DNA of 64,000 bases. Origin: Planococcus sp. CPCC 101016. Its GTDB lineage: Bacteria; Bacillota; Bacilli; Bacillales_A; Planococcaceae. Shown in pieces: positions 43,671 to 52,212 of the stretch. The position numbers and the translations under genes were made by a program. Below the pieces are notes generated by a model. It did no database searches. It had not been told where the DNA came from and saw only the letters and a program-made list of their open reading frames with translations. The DNA is taken from positions 310,001 to 374,000 of the forward strand of contig NZ_VOHB01000002.1 of the NCBI RefSeq assembly GCF_007859295.1, in the 5' to 3' direction. Every line of letters starts with the position of its first letter. Positions within the stretch are counted from its first letter, which is position 1.

Positions 43671-46073
43671 ATGTCTTTAAAAGAGAAGTATTTATTTGGA
43701 ATTCAAAAAGAAGAAAATAATATAATCACTTTCCAACTTGATAATCCTTTGATCGTTGCACGGGTAATGGTTCTGGAAAATGATTTGGTTCGTGTATTGA
43801 TGTCAAAAGAAGACGAACTAGAAATCGACAAAACATGGCTTGTTGCTCCAGGGATGGAGGATGTCCCGCTTGAAGGAAGAAATCGTTTCGATTTATCGCC
43901 TTTTTCGCTTCCTTCATATCAGTTGCAAGATCAAGGTAAGTCGGTGACCATTGAAACCGATTCACTGAAACTTTCTATTGATCTGGACGGCTTCAAAGTT
44001 ACTTGGTTTTTCAAAGGAAGTGACGGCAATATCACACAGATTGCTGCGGATCGAAAAACTCAGGCTTATAATCTTGATGGATCACTTGGGAAAGGAATTT
44101 ATCATTATTTAGAGAGAAGTCAGGATGAACAGTATTTTGGACTTGGCGAAAAAAGCGGTGAAATGGACCGGCATGGCAAGCGTTATCGAATGTTGAGCGT
44201 AGACCCGATGGGATACGATGCCCAATACACAGATCCTTTATACAAACATATTCCTTTCTATATCACGCGAAATAAGCAATCGGATATTTCTTTTGGAATT
44301 TTCTATGACAATATGGCACAAAGTGTCTTTGATATGGGAAATGAAATGGATAATTATCATGGGTGGTATCGTTATTATCATTCGTTCGCTGGAGATTTGG
44401 ATTACTACATCATTGCCGGACCAGAGGTGAAAGATGTGGTTAAAAGATATTCTTGGCTTACCGGAAAAACCATCTTTTCACCAAAATGGAGCTTAGGTTA
44501 TTCTGGTTCAACGATGACCTACACCGATGCTCCAGACGCACAAGAGCAATTGAAGAAATTTATTGAACTGTGTGAGAAAAATGACATTATATGTGATTCA
44601 TTTCAGTTGTCTTCAGGATATAGCTCGATAGGCGATAAACGTTATGTATTTACCTGGAATAGAGATAAGTTTCCAGACCCCAAAGGCTTTATTGATGAAT
44701 ATCATCAAAAGGGAGTCCAATTATGCGCGAACATAAAACCAGCGCTTCTAAAAAGCCATCCTCAATTCAATGAATTGGAGAAACAAGGATTATTTATAAA
44801 AAATAGTTCTGGAAAAGTTGAAATGGCCCAGTTCTGGGATGAAGTAGGAGCTTACATTGATTTTACAAATGAAAAATCTGTTCAATGGTGGAAAGAAAAT
44901 GTTACTACTCAATTACTGGAATATGGGATTGACTCTACTTGGAATGACAATAATGAGTTTGAGATTTGGTCGACAGACGCAGTCTCTAATGGGTTTGGTA
45001 AAGAGCTCTCGTTTGAAACGGTACGTTCTCTTCAGCCGCTTCTTATGATGAAAGCTTCTTATGAAGCACAAAAAGCGTATGCCCCTCATCTGAGGCCTTA
45101 CCTGATTTCCCGGTCCGGCAGTCCAGGCATGCAACGCTACGTGCAAACCTGGTCTGGAGACAATTACACGAGTTGGAAATCACTCAAATACAATATTAAA
45201 ATGGGATTGGGACTAAGCATGTCAGGAATTTACAATGTCGGCCATGATATTGGAGGATTTTCCGGACCTGCCCCAGATCCTGAGTTATTAGTGCGTTGGG
45301 TGCAGAATGGAGCTTTCCATCCACGTTTCACCATCCACTCGTGGAATGACGATAAAACAGTCAATGTTCCTTGGATGTATGAAGAAACGACAGGTTATAT
45401 ACGCGATATGATGAAGTTCAGACACCGCATTACTCCTTATCTGTATACAGCACTTTATGAAGCGCATACGAAGTATGAACCCATTATTCGCCCGACATTT
45501 TATGATTTCGGACATGACATAAAAACATTTGAAGAAAATGATGATTTTATGTTAGGCGAATCGATGCTTGTTGCTTCTGTTGTTGAAAAAGGAAAAACTG
45601 AGAGAGACGTGTACCTGCCGCTTAATCCGGGAGGATGGTATAACTTCCATACTTCTGAATGGCATGAAGGCGGAAAAAATATTACAGTACCAGCTCCTTT
45701 AGAATATAATCCGCTCTTGATTAAAGCAGGAGGCATTATTCCGATAAATGATGCCAATCCATCATTTGCGACTAAAGACCAAACAGACAGAGGGTTTATC
45801 TTATTCCCGCATCGCCAAGAAGGAAGTTCTGCATACCAGTTGTATGAAGATGATGGGGTATCTGCAAACTACCAGGAAAATCATGCACTAGTCAGCGTAT
45901 CGATGGAATCGACTGCTGAAAAAATTCAGTTAACCTTTGAAATTCAAGGAAATTTTACATTGCCTTACAGCAAAATCAGCTTTTATTTAAATGGAGAAGA
46001 TGAGCGGCAATTGATCATAAATGGACAAGAAGCAGTAAAGAAAAACGGCCGTTATGAAGTGGAGATTAACTAA
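43671..46073 (+). CDS. GH31-family alpha-glycosidase
   Basis: 800 residues without a signal peptide, so intracellular. It has an N-terminal beta domain (about 1-250), a TIM barrel (about 260-600) and C-terminal beta domains. The nucleophile Asp lies in GIDSTWNDNNEFE and the acid/base Asp in QTWSGDNYTSWKSL, both expected for GH31. Family members cleave alpha-glucosides, alpha-xylosides or sulfoquinovosides. Here it sits between a TRAP importer for acids and a uronate isomerase, so an alpha-linked uronide is a possible substrate. AAAGGATG precedes the ATG. Confidence 0.9.
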   Translation: MSLKEKYLFGIQKEENNIITFQLDNPLIVARVMVLENDLVRVLMSKEDELEIDKTWLVAPGMEDVPLEGRNRFDLSPFSLPSYQLQDQGKSVTIETDSLKLSIDLDGFKVTWFFKGSDGNITQIAADRKTQAYNLDGSLGKGIYHYLERSQDEQYFGLGEKSGEMDRHGKRYRMLSVDPMGYDAQYTDPLYKHIPFYITRNKQSDISFGIFYDNMAQSVFDMGNEMDNYHGWYRYYHSFAGDLDYYIIAGPEVKDVVKRYSWLTGKTIFSPKWSLGYSGSTMTYTDAPDAQEQLKKFIELCEKNDIICDSFQLSSGYSSIGDKRYVFTWNRDKFPDPKGFIDEYHQKGVQLCANIKPALLKSHPQFNELEKQGLFIKNSSGKVEMAQFWDEVGAYIDFTNEKSVQWWKENVTTQLLEYGIDSTWNDNNEFEIWSTDAVSNGFGKELSFETVRSLQPLLMMKASYEAQKAYAPHLRPYLISRSGSPGMQRYVQTWSGDNYTSWKSLKYNIKMGLGLSMSGIYNVGHDIGGFSGPAPDPELLVRWVQNGAFHPRFTIHSWNDDKTVNVPWMYEETTGYIRDMMKFRHRITPYLYTALYEAHTKYEPIIRPTFYDFGHDIKTFEENDDFMLGESMLVASVVEKGKTERDVYLPLNPGGWYNFHTSEWHEGGKNITVPAPLEYNPLLIKAGGIIPINDANPSFATKDQTDRGFILFPHRQEGSSAYQLYEDDGVSANYQENHALVSVSMESTAEKIQLTFEIQGNFTLPYSKISFYLNGEDERQLIINGQEAVKKNGRYEVEIN

Positions 46074-46140
46074 TCGCCGTTGAGATTTTTGTGAACATCA
46101 ATCTGTGAAATTAAAATTAATTCATTAAGGGGAGGTACCC

Positions 46141-47547
46141 ATGAAGTTTATGGATGACGATTTTTTGTTAAATAGCAAAAGTGCGAAAATTTTATATCAC
46201 GAGTATGCAAAGAACCTTCCTTTGTACGATTTTCATTGTCATTTGAGTCCAAAACAAATAGCAGAAGATCATCACTATGAAAACATAACAGATGTTTGGA
46301 TCAGTGGAGATCATTACAAATGGCGTGCTATGCGAGCATTGGGCATAGACGAAGAGTTAATAACAGGAAGTGCAACAGACAAAGAAAAATTTCGCGCCTG
46401 GATTCAAACAGTTCCTTACACGATGGGGAATCCGTTGTATCATTGGTCGCATTTGGAGTTAAAGAAGTATTTTAATTATGATGAAGTGATCAGAGAAGAA
46501 AATTGGGAAGAAATGTGGGAGCAATTAAATGAAATTGTACAATCAAAATCTTTTTCTGCTCGAAATCTGATTAAAAACAGTAATGTTAACGTTATTTGTA
46601 CGACGGATGATCCAGCGGATAGTTTGGAATATCATATTCAAATTGCCGAAGATAGTAGTTTTGAAACCAAAGTATTGCCAGCATTTCGTCCGGACAAGGG
46701 ACTAGGCCTCTCTGACCCAAATTTTGAGAGTTATGTTAATAAACTTGCTGGTTCTGCAAATATGGACATCAGAAATTATAAAGATTTTTTGAAGGCTTTG
46801 GAGAAGAGAGTGAGATATTTTCATGAACATGGGTGTCGGGTTTCAGACCATGGCTTTGAATATTTGCCGTATGAAGAAGCTTCGTTAGAAGAACTCTCTG
46901 TCGGTTTCGAAAAAGCATTAAAAGGTGAAACGATTTCAAAGTTGGAAGAAGATCAGCATAAAACATTTACAATGCAATTTCTTGGAGAACTATATGCGGA
47001 ATTGGAATGGGCGATGCAATTACATATTGGACCACTTCGCAACAATAATACACAAATGTATGAAAAAGCAGGTCCCGATACTGGCTTTGATTCTATTAAT
47101 GATTTTGAGCTTGCCGGGCCGTTAAACAGATTTTTAGACAGTTTAAATCAAAAGAATGCCCTGCCCCGAACTATAATTTATCCATTGAATCCTACTCATT
47201 TTGAAATGGTTGCAAGTACAATCGGGAATTTTCAATCGAGTGAAGTAAGAGGGAAAATACAGTTTGGCTCCGGTTGGTGGTATAACGATCAGAAAGAAGG
47301 CATGCTACGCCAAATGAAAGAGTTGGCTAATGCTGGTTTGCTAAGTTTATTTGTAGGTATGCTGACAGATTCGCGCAGTTTTCTTTCCTATACAAGACAT
47401 GACTATTTCCGTAGAATTCTTTGCCAGCTGATTGGGAATTGGATTGAAGAAGGCGAGATTCCTGCCGATTACGAATTTGTGGGTCAAATGGTAAGTGATA
47501 TTTCTTATAATAACGCGAAGAATTACTTCACTATAAAGCTGGATTGA
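46141..47547 (+). CDS. uxaC: Glucuronate/galacturonate isomerase
   Basis: 468 residues, full length for UxaC. YDFHCHLSPKQIAEDHHYENITDVWI holds the metal-binding His pair (landmarks within about 29-54), and CTTDDPADSLEYH, LPAFRPDK, HIGPLRNNN, FGSGWWYNDQKEGM and MLTDSRSFLSYTRHDYFRRIL are conserved. It turns D-glucuronate into fructuronate or galacturonate into tagaturonate. GGGGAGG precedes the ATG. It is the last gene of the TRAP/GH31 operon; the next steps (UxaB/UxuB) are not in the window, though a UxuA-like enzyme lies at 17518. Confidence 0.95.
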   Translation: MKFMDDDFLLNSKSAKILYHEYAKNLPLYDFHCHLSPKQIAEDHHYENITDVWISGDHYKWRAMRALGIDEELITGSATDKEKFRAWIQTVPYTMGNPLYHWSHLELKKYFNYDEVIREENWEEMWEQLNEIVQSKSFSARNLIKNSNVNVICTTDDPADSLEYHIQIAEDSSFETKVLPAFRPDKGLGLSDPNFESYVNKLAGSANMDIRNYKDFLKALEKRVRYFHEHGCRVSDHGFEYLPYEEASLEELSVGFEKALKGETISKLEEDQHKTFTMQFLGELYAELEWAMQLHIGPLRNNNTQMYEKAGPDTGFDSINDFELAGPLNRFLDSLNQKNALPRTIIYPLNPTHFEMVASTIGNFQSSEVRGKIQFGSGWWYNDQKEGMLRQMKELANAGLLSLFVGMLTDSRSFLSYTRHDYFRRILCQLIGNWIEEGEIPADYEFVGQMVSDISYNNAKNYFTIKLD

Positions 47548-47691
47548 AGACGGTAAAAATTTAGAAGTCGATTGGTGATGTGGACGAAAAAGCTGGAAAA
47601 AAAAGATTTCGAGTGACGACGCAGCCAGTCGAAAAGAAGGATAAAAGCAGTAATATGCTGCATCCGTTTCCGAGTCCAAAGTAAAAATACT

Positions 47692-47724
47692 CCGTTCTCT
47701 TCCAAAAAGAGAGCGGATTTTTTT
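47692..47724 (+). terminator. Rho-independent terminator
   Basis: CCGTTCTCTT pairs with AAGAGAGCGG (one G-U pair), 5-base loop, run of T. Confidence 0.8.
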
Positions 47725-47787
47725 CAGAATAAGCCAATGTCGATGGCGGCTTTAGCAGTATGACAATTTTATAGTAAGAACACGATG

Positions 47788-47868
47788 AAAAAGCATCTTC
47801 TATTGAACTGACCAAAAAAGTTAGATACAACTAACAATGGAGGTGCAGTTCATATAAGGATGCTTTTT
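47788..47868. repeat. 81-base imperfect palindrome resembling an IS3/IS150-family end
   Basis: Outer arms AAAAAGCATC / GATGCTTTTT, inner arms TGAACTG (47804-47810) / CAGTTCA (47846-47852), and a central GTTAG / CTAAC pair. TGAACTGACC followed by AAAAAGTTAGA is typical of IS3-family (IS150 group) termini. No transposase remains, so it is a solo end, a small non-autonomous element, or chance resemblance. Confidence 0.45.
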
Positions 47869-47945
47869 GTTTTGCAGTAAACTTATTTGGGATATTAAGG
47901 GATTTAAGATACAATAAAGAAGTAGACTATTCAGGAGGTTTCCCC

Positions 47946-48335
47946 ATGCATTCAGTCACCATGATCGGATTAGCCGCCATTTTTACGGCATATTTTCTTT
48001 TTATCGCAATCTATCTGAGAAAAAAGCGCAACATTAAAATGCTGCCGGGAAGTATTTTCCTGAAAGACAGGAACGTCTACGGAATAGTGCTTGAACTGGC
48101 TATTTTTATGGGCTTTATGTTTGCTTTGTTCGCCGTCTATATGAAGGGCGATGGTACAGGGATTTCCTTGATTTCCCGCATCAGTCCGTTTGCTGCTTTG
48201 TTTTTCCTGCAGACCCTGTTTCGAGGGATCGGGGAATGGCATTCGCACCGGGAAGAAGAACGTTATTGGTATGAATGGTCAGCATCATTAACAATTTTTA
48301 TAGCCTTTACTTTACTACTCATGATGGAGGGATAA
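47946..48335 (+). CDS. DUF4181-like membrane protein 3
   Basis: 129 residues with four hydrophobic segments. LKDRNVYG and a charged FRGIGEWHSHREEERYWYEW block after the third segment recall the DUF4181 proteins at 37551 and 37971. CAGGAGG precedes the ATG. It leads into the next small gene after five bases. Function unknown; family assignment is tentative. Confidence 0.65.
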   Translation: MHSVTMIGLAAIFTAYFLFIAIYLRKKRNIKMLPGSIFLKDRNVYGIVLELAIFMGFMFALFAVYMKGDGTGISLISRISPFAALFFLQTLFRGIGEWHSHREEERYWYEWSASLTIFIAFTLLLMMEG

Positions 48336-48340
48336 ACAAA

Positions 48341-48733
48341 ATGAATGAATTAGCAAAAAAACGAGCAAAAGCCATATTGATCGATACGGCAATTTCTACA
48401 GCGGTCTCGTTTGCGGTGGAGCCTTTACTGAAAAGAAAGACAAAAGGAAGCTTTATCTATACAGTGGTGTCACCGACTGTGATTTTCTGGGGACTTGAAT
48501 ACGCGCAACTGCGGCTGAAAGGCCAGACAGTTGGGCAGAAAATGATGGGCATCGAAGTGCAAAACGAAGCAGGCGGCGAACCGACTCCTGAACAAATACT
48601 CGAACGCATGGTGCACCGTGATACGATCGGGCCTTTCGTTTACTTGAAAGACCGTGCTAAATTCGATGCTTACGAAGGCGGAAAGTTCCCGCATGATCTG
48701 TATTCGTATACGGTGGTTAAAGAAGTAGATTAA
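48341..48733 (+). CDS. RDD-like small membrane protein
   Basis: 130 residues from the ATG at 48341 (GGAGGGA upstream). KRAKAILIDTAISTAV near the start and GQTVGQKMMGIEVQNEAGG with ILERMVHRD follow the RDD family layout, although the second membrane part is short. Function unknown. It is co-transcribed with the preceding gene and ends in a terminator. Confidence 0.65.
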   Translation: MNELAKKRAKAILIDTAISTAVSFAVEPLLKRKTKGSFIYTVVSPTVIFWGLEYAQLRLKGQTVGQKMMGIEVQNEAGGEPTPEQILERMVHRDTIGPFVYLKDRAKFDAYEGGKFPHDLYSYTVVKEVD

Positions 48734-48751
48734 AAATGGAATTCGTTTTAT

Positions 48752-48783
48752 TAAGCCCTCTTTATAAAAGAGGGCTTTTTATA
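48752..48783 (+). terminator. Rho-independent terminator
   Basis: An 11-bp stem AAGCCCTCTTT / AAAGAGGGCTT with a 3-base loop and T-run. Confidence 0.9.
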
Positions 48784-48847
48784 TCTCTCCTTTACATGAA
48801 ATGAATAGCAGCGCTACAACTACACGGTAATCGAGAAGCTCTGTTTA

Positions 48848-49435
48848 TCATTTAACAAAAAACTCTTCAATCGCGTACTCATTTTCAATTTCCTTAACCA
48901 ATTCTTCATTCGCGTCCAGAAAATGGAGAGAAGATTGCAAGGTGTCCTTCTCCAACTCTTGAGGGTAAGACCAGAGAATAATATCTTCAGCATTCGAATT
49001 GTTCATGTAATCTGTCAGAGGATAGACTTTTAGCGCATCTTCAAATTCATGGGCGCCTGGACTTTCCAAGTATTCTACCTCTTTACTTTTAACAAGGCCG
49101 TAAGTGTGCTCCCAACCTTTAGGTGCGTTTAGAAATGCAATTGTACGATCGAGATCTGCATCAAATACATTCAAGTTAGTCGGGAAAATTTCAAAGTCTC
49201 TGTATAGCGTGTTAATTAAGAAGCGGCGTTCGGTAATCATCAGCGCAATGGAAAGCGCGCCGTTTTCATCTATCAGGATTACTTGCCCCTCATCCACTGT
49301 CGGAATCAGTTTGGAGTCTGTTGATTGCTGCAGTTCTTCGGATGCACCGCTTGGAGTGGTGTGGTATCCGGTTACGAGATAGACAATAAGGAAAGTCACC
49401 GCAGCCCCGCTAAGCCATAAAAGAATTTTTCTCAT
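48848..49435 (-). CDS. Membrane-anchored protein, unknown function
   Basis: 195 residues with one N-terminal membrane segment (about 4-22) and no lipobox, so most of the acidic remainder should face outside. I recognise no family. AAGGAG lies before the ATG. It stands alone. Confidence 0.65.
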   Translation of the reverse strand: MRKILLWLSGAAVTFLIVYLVTGYHTTPSGASEELQQSTDSKLIPTVDEGQVILIDENGALSIALMITERRFLINTLYRDFEIFPTNLNVFDADLDRTIAFLNAPKGWEHTYGLVKSKEVEYLESPGAHEFEDALKVYPLTDYMNNSNAEDIILWSYPQELEKDTLQSSLHFLDANEELVKEIENEYAIEEFFVK

Positions 49436-49723
49436 TTTCCATCTCCTTAATTAGGTTGGAATAAAGTTCCTGTTAATTGAATAGCCTTAGGTTTACTATA
49501 TCAGTCGAACTAGCGATTAATAGCTATTTACACATTCTCCAATCATTTTAAGTGTATGCCAAAGGGAGGGATGAAGAATCCGGTTCTTGCATTATTGCGT
49601 CAGCTGGTTGGAGCGATTTCTCCAGTCGAGTTTATATTATTTCCGAAGAAATACACATCGCTTTTTTCTGCATATTTTCTTTCACCGCTATATAATAAAA
49701 GAAAAATCGGAAGGATGATCCAT

Positions 49724-50449
49724 ATGAAGCTGTACAGGGAACTGGCAAAATGGTGGCCGTTGCTGTCCCCGCATACGGAGTACGAAGAGGAAGCCCATCT
49801 TTTCCTGAAAATCATCCAGCACTACCATCCTTCAGTCAAAGACGCGGTGGAGTTCGGGTCGGGAGGGGGCAGCAATGCCTTTTACCTGAAAAAACATTTT
49901 GCCATGACCTTAACTGATCTGTCGCCGGACATGCTGGAGGTTAGCCGCAATCTGAATCCGGACTGTCCGCATTTGCAGGGAGATATGCGGACGATTGATG
50001 CAGGGCGCCAATTTGATCTGGTGTTTATCCACGATGCGATTTCCTACATGACGGATAAAGGCGATCTGCTGGCGGTCATGAAAAATGCCAAAAAGCATTT
50101 AAAACCGGATGGCCTCTTGTTCATCATGCCGGATCATTACAAGGAAACGTTTGAAACGCGGACAGACCACGGCGGAGTTGATAAGGACGGGCGGGGTATG
50201 CGCTATTTGGAGTGGAGCTATGACAGCGATCCGGATGATCAGGTGGCGGAGACAGAGTATGCCTATGTCATGCGGGATAGCGATGGAGAGGTGACCCATG
50301 AGTACGACAGCATGAAGTCGGGGTTGTTTTCCATGCCCGAGTGGGAGGAGCTGCTTACGGAAGCAGGATTCCATGCCCATTTTGAGCGGGTGAAATTTTC
50401 GGATGACCCTGGTTCCTATTTTGGTATTGCAGCGACGCAGATAGACTAA
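49724..50449 (+). CDS. Class I SAM-dependent methyltransferase
   Basis: 241 residues from the ATG at 49724, which follows GGAAGGAT by eight bases; the frame runs open further upstream without a good site. VEFGSGGGSNAFYL is motif I, LTDLSPDMLEV motif II, and FDLVFIHDAISYM and HLKPDGLLFIMPDHY the later motifs. The substrate is unknown. It is a lone gene closed by a long perfect hairpin. Confidence 0.85.
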   Translation: MKLYRELAKWWPLLSPHTEYEEEAHLFLKIIQHYHPSVKDAVEFGSGGGSNAFYLKKHFAMTLTDLSPDMLEVSRNLNPDCPHLQGDMRTIDAGRQFDLVFIHDAISYMTDKGDLLAVMKNAKKHLKPDGLLFIMPDHYKETFETRTDHGGVDKDGRGMRYLEWSYDSDPDDQVAETEYAYVMRDSDGEVTHEYDSMKSGLFSMPEWEELLTEAGFHAHFERVKFSDDPGSYFGIAATQID

Positions 50450-50530
50450 GAGTAGAAGGAGCGATTCCGGGTTAGTTCTGGAATTGGCAGGCCGCACGAG
50501 ATTATAGAAGAAAATTTAACTTTATACGAA

Positions 50531-50579
50531 AATGACAAAGGCCGATTAAAGAGATTCTCTTTAATCGGCCTTTGTCATT
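50531..50579. terminator. Long perfect hairpin between convergent genes
   Basis: A 23-bp perfect stem with a 3-base loop (arms 50531-50553 and 50557-50579; core AAAGGCCGATTAAAGAG). T-runs are short, but position between two convergent genes indicates a bidirectional terminator. Confidence 0.8.
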
Positions 50580-50594
50580 AAAAGTTTTGGCTTC

Positions 50595-52001
50595 TTATTT
50601 TCTGTTTATATTATACTGCTTCAATTTGCGGACGACGGATGGCTGGCTGATGCCCAGGTAGTCGGCCATTTCATAGGTTGTTTTACAATAGCTTGCAGCT
50701 TTCTTCAGCAGTTGCGTTTCCGTTCTTTCGATAGTGTTTTTCCAATCATGTTCGTCAGTCTCGTCATTTTCGGCTTCCAATATCACCTTGTCTTCAATTT
50801 GAAAGTCGGCATTTCTTAAATTGACGGGGAGGTGTTCAGGACGAATCGTTTCTTCATCAGCGGTTAGAATAACACGCTCCAATATGTTTTCCAGCTCCCG
50901 CACGTTTCCTGGCCAACTGTATTGAGTAAGCGCATCATATGTGCTGGCATGGATTTTTTTGGTCAATTGGTATTTTTCATTGAGGTTTTGGAGGTAATGC
51001 TGGATCAAAATCGGAAGATCTTCTTTTCTCTCTTTTAAAGGCGGGATTTGAAGCGGAATGATATTGATTCGATAAAACAAATCCAAGCGGAACTCCCCGT
51101 TTTCAACCATTTCTTCGATGTTTTTATTCGTTGCTGTAATCAGGCGGAAATTCACTTGCCTTTCCTTTTTGCCTCCTACACGCATTACCTTTTTCTCTTG
51201 AAGCACACGCAATAATTTTGATTGCATCGCTAAAGGCAATTCTCCGATTTCATCTAAAAAAAGCGTTCCTTGTTCTGCCTGTTCAATCAAGCCTTGCTTG
51301 CCATGTTTGCTGGCTCCGGTAAATGAACCTGAATCGTAGCCGAACATTTCCGATTCGAATAAAGTTTCCGGAATGGTGCTGCAATCAACTTCTATGAATG
51401 GTTCATTTTTTCGGTTGCTTTGGGCATGCAGCATACGGGCGAATGTGCTTTTTCCTACTCCAGAAGGCCCGAGCAACAAAACAGAAGCATCTGTTTTGGA
51501 AACACGGTAAATCGTTCCCACAATCTGCTCGATGGAAGAACTCCGATACAGGATGCCATGATAATCCGATTCTTTTCCTCTCAATTCCTCCACTTCCGTT
51601 TGGTAGCTGACCAGCTTTTTTTCCAAGTCTTTATACTGCTCCTGTAAATTGAATATTTCAGTCTGGTCCTGGCTATAGCTGATGGCTCGGATGATTTCTC
51701 CGTTCTGATCGAATACTGGAAACCCGGTCGCCATGACAGTGCGGCCTGTTTTGGTTTTCTGAAGGATTTGGACGGGCTTCTGGCTTTCCAGAACCATGGC
51801 ATGGATAGAAGGAGACAAGATACCTTCTTTTTGCAGTTGGTATACCGACTTGCCGATGTATTGGTTCGGCTCTATTCCATAAATGGACCAATGATTGGGA
51901 TTTGACCGCAAAATTATTCCGTGTTGATCTGTAATGGTTATGTTGTTATTCGACGTTTCGATAATTTTAGTTAGTTCCGTGTGCAATAAATCGCTCTCCA
52001 C
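50595..52001 (-). CDS. Sigma-54-dependent activator (PAS, AAA+, Fis-type HTH)
   Basis: 468 residues from a GTG at 52001 with AGGAGG seven bases upstream. PAS sensor (about 8-115), coiled coil (about 118-145), AAA+ (about 150-385) and C-terminal HTH (KTTYEMADYLGISQPSVVRKLKQ). Walker A is GPSGVGKS (178-185), Walker B LFLDEIGEL, and the sigma-54 contact loop reads GSFTGA (225-230), an accepted variant of GAFTGA. It is divergent from an aminotransferase operon with a -24/-12 promoter and GAATCAA repeats between, so it almost surely activates that operon. Confidence 0.9.
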   Translation of the reverse strand: MESDLLHTELTKIIETSNNNITITDQHGIILRSNPNHWSIYGIEPNQYIGKSVYQLQKEGILSPSIHAMVLESQKPVQILQKTKTGRTVMATGFPVFDQNGEIIRAISYSQDQTEIFNLQEQYKDLEKKLVSYQTEVEELRGKESDYHGILYRSSSIEQIVGTIYRVSKTDASVLLLGPSGVGKSTFARMLHAQSNRKNEPFIEVDCSTIPETLFESEMFGYDSGSFTGASKHGKQGLIEQAEQGTLFLDEIGELPLAMQSKLLRVLQEKKVMRVGGKKERQVNFRLITATNKNIEEMVENGEFRLDLFYRINIIPLQIPPLKERKEDLPILIQHYLQNLNEKYQLTKKIHASTYDALTQYSWPGNVRELENILERVILTADEETIRPEHLPVNLRNADFQIEDKVILEAENDETDEHDWKNTIERTETQLLKKAASYCKTTYEMADYLGISQPSVVRKLKQYNINRK

Positions 52002-52030
52002 CTAATCCCTCCTAAATAAACTTTCAAGAA

Positions 52031-52110
52031 TTGATTCATAAATAAATCAATCGTACCAAATAATCCGGATGTGAATCAAATATACCATTTTAATTTGAAT
52101 TTGAATCAAA
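52031..52110. promoter_or_regulatory. Upstream activator repeats
   Basis: GAATCAA occurs as an inverted copy at 52031-52037 and direct copies at 52073-52079 and 52103-52109; TTGATT-N8-AATCAA (52031-52050) forms a dyad. They lie 37-116 bp before the -24 element, where enhancer sites for a sigma-54 activator are expected. Confidence 0.55.
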
Positions 52111-52146
52111 TTTCGTTAAATGTTCCTTTCGTCTCAGTAAAAAAGT

Positions 52147-52163
52147 TGGCACGGAACTTGCTG
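52147..52163 (+). promoter_or_regulatory. Sigma-54 (-24/-12) promoter of the aminotransferase operon
   Basis: TTGGCAC-GGAAC-TTGCT matches the sigma-54 consensus TTGGCAC-N5-TTGCw exactly, with GG and GC 12 bp apart. It lies 50 bases before the aminotransferase start. Confidence 0.9.
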
Positions 52164-52212
52164 TATAAATTAGTAATACCAAAATTATTTAAATCAAAGG
52201 GAGATGTTTTGA

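Larger units (their letters stand above)
47548..47945. other. 398-base region with terminator and IS-like palindrome
   Basis: No gene is supported. It holds the uxaC-operon terminator (47692) and an 81-base imperfect palindrome (47788) listed separately. Confidence 0.6.
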
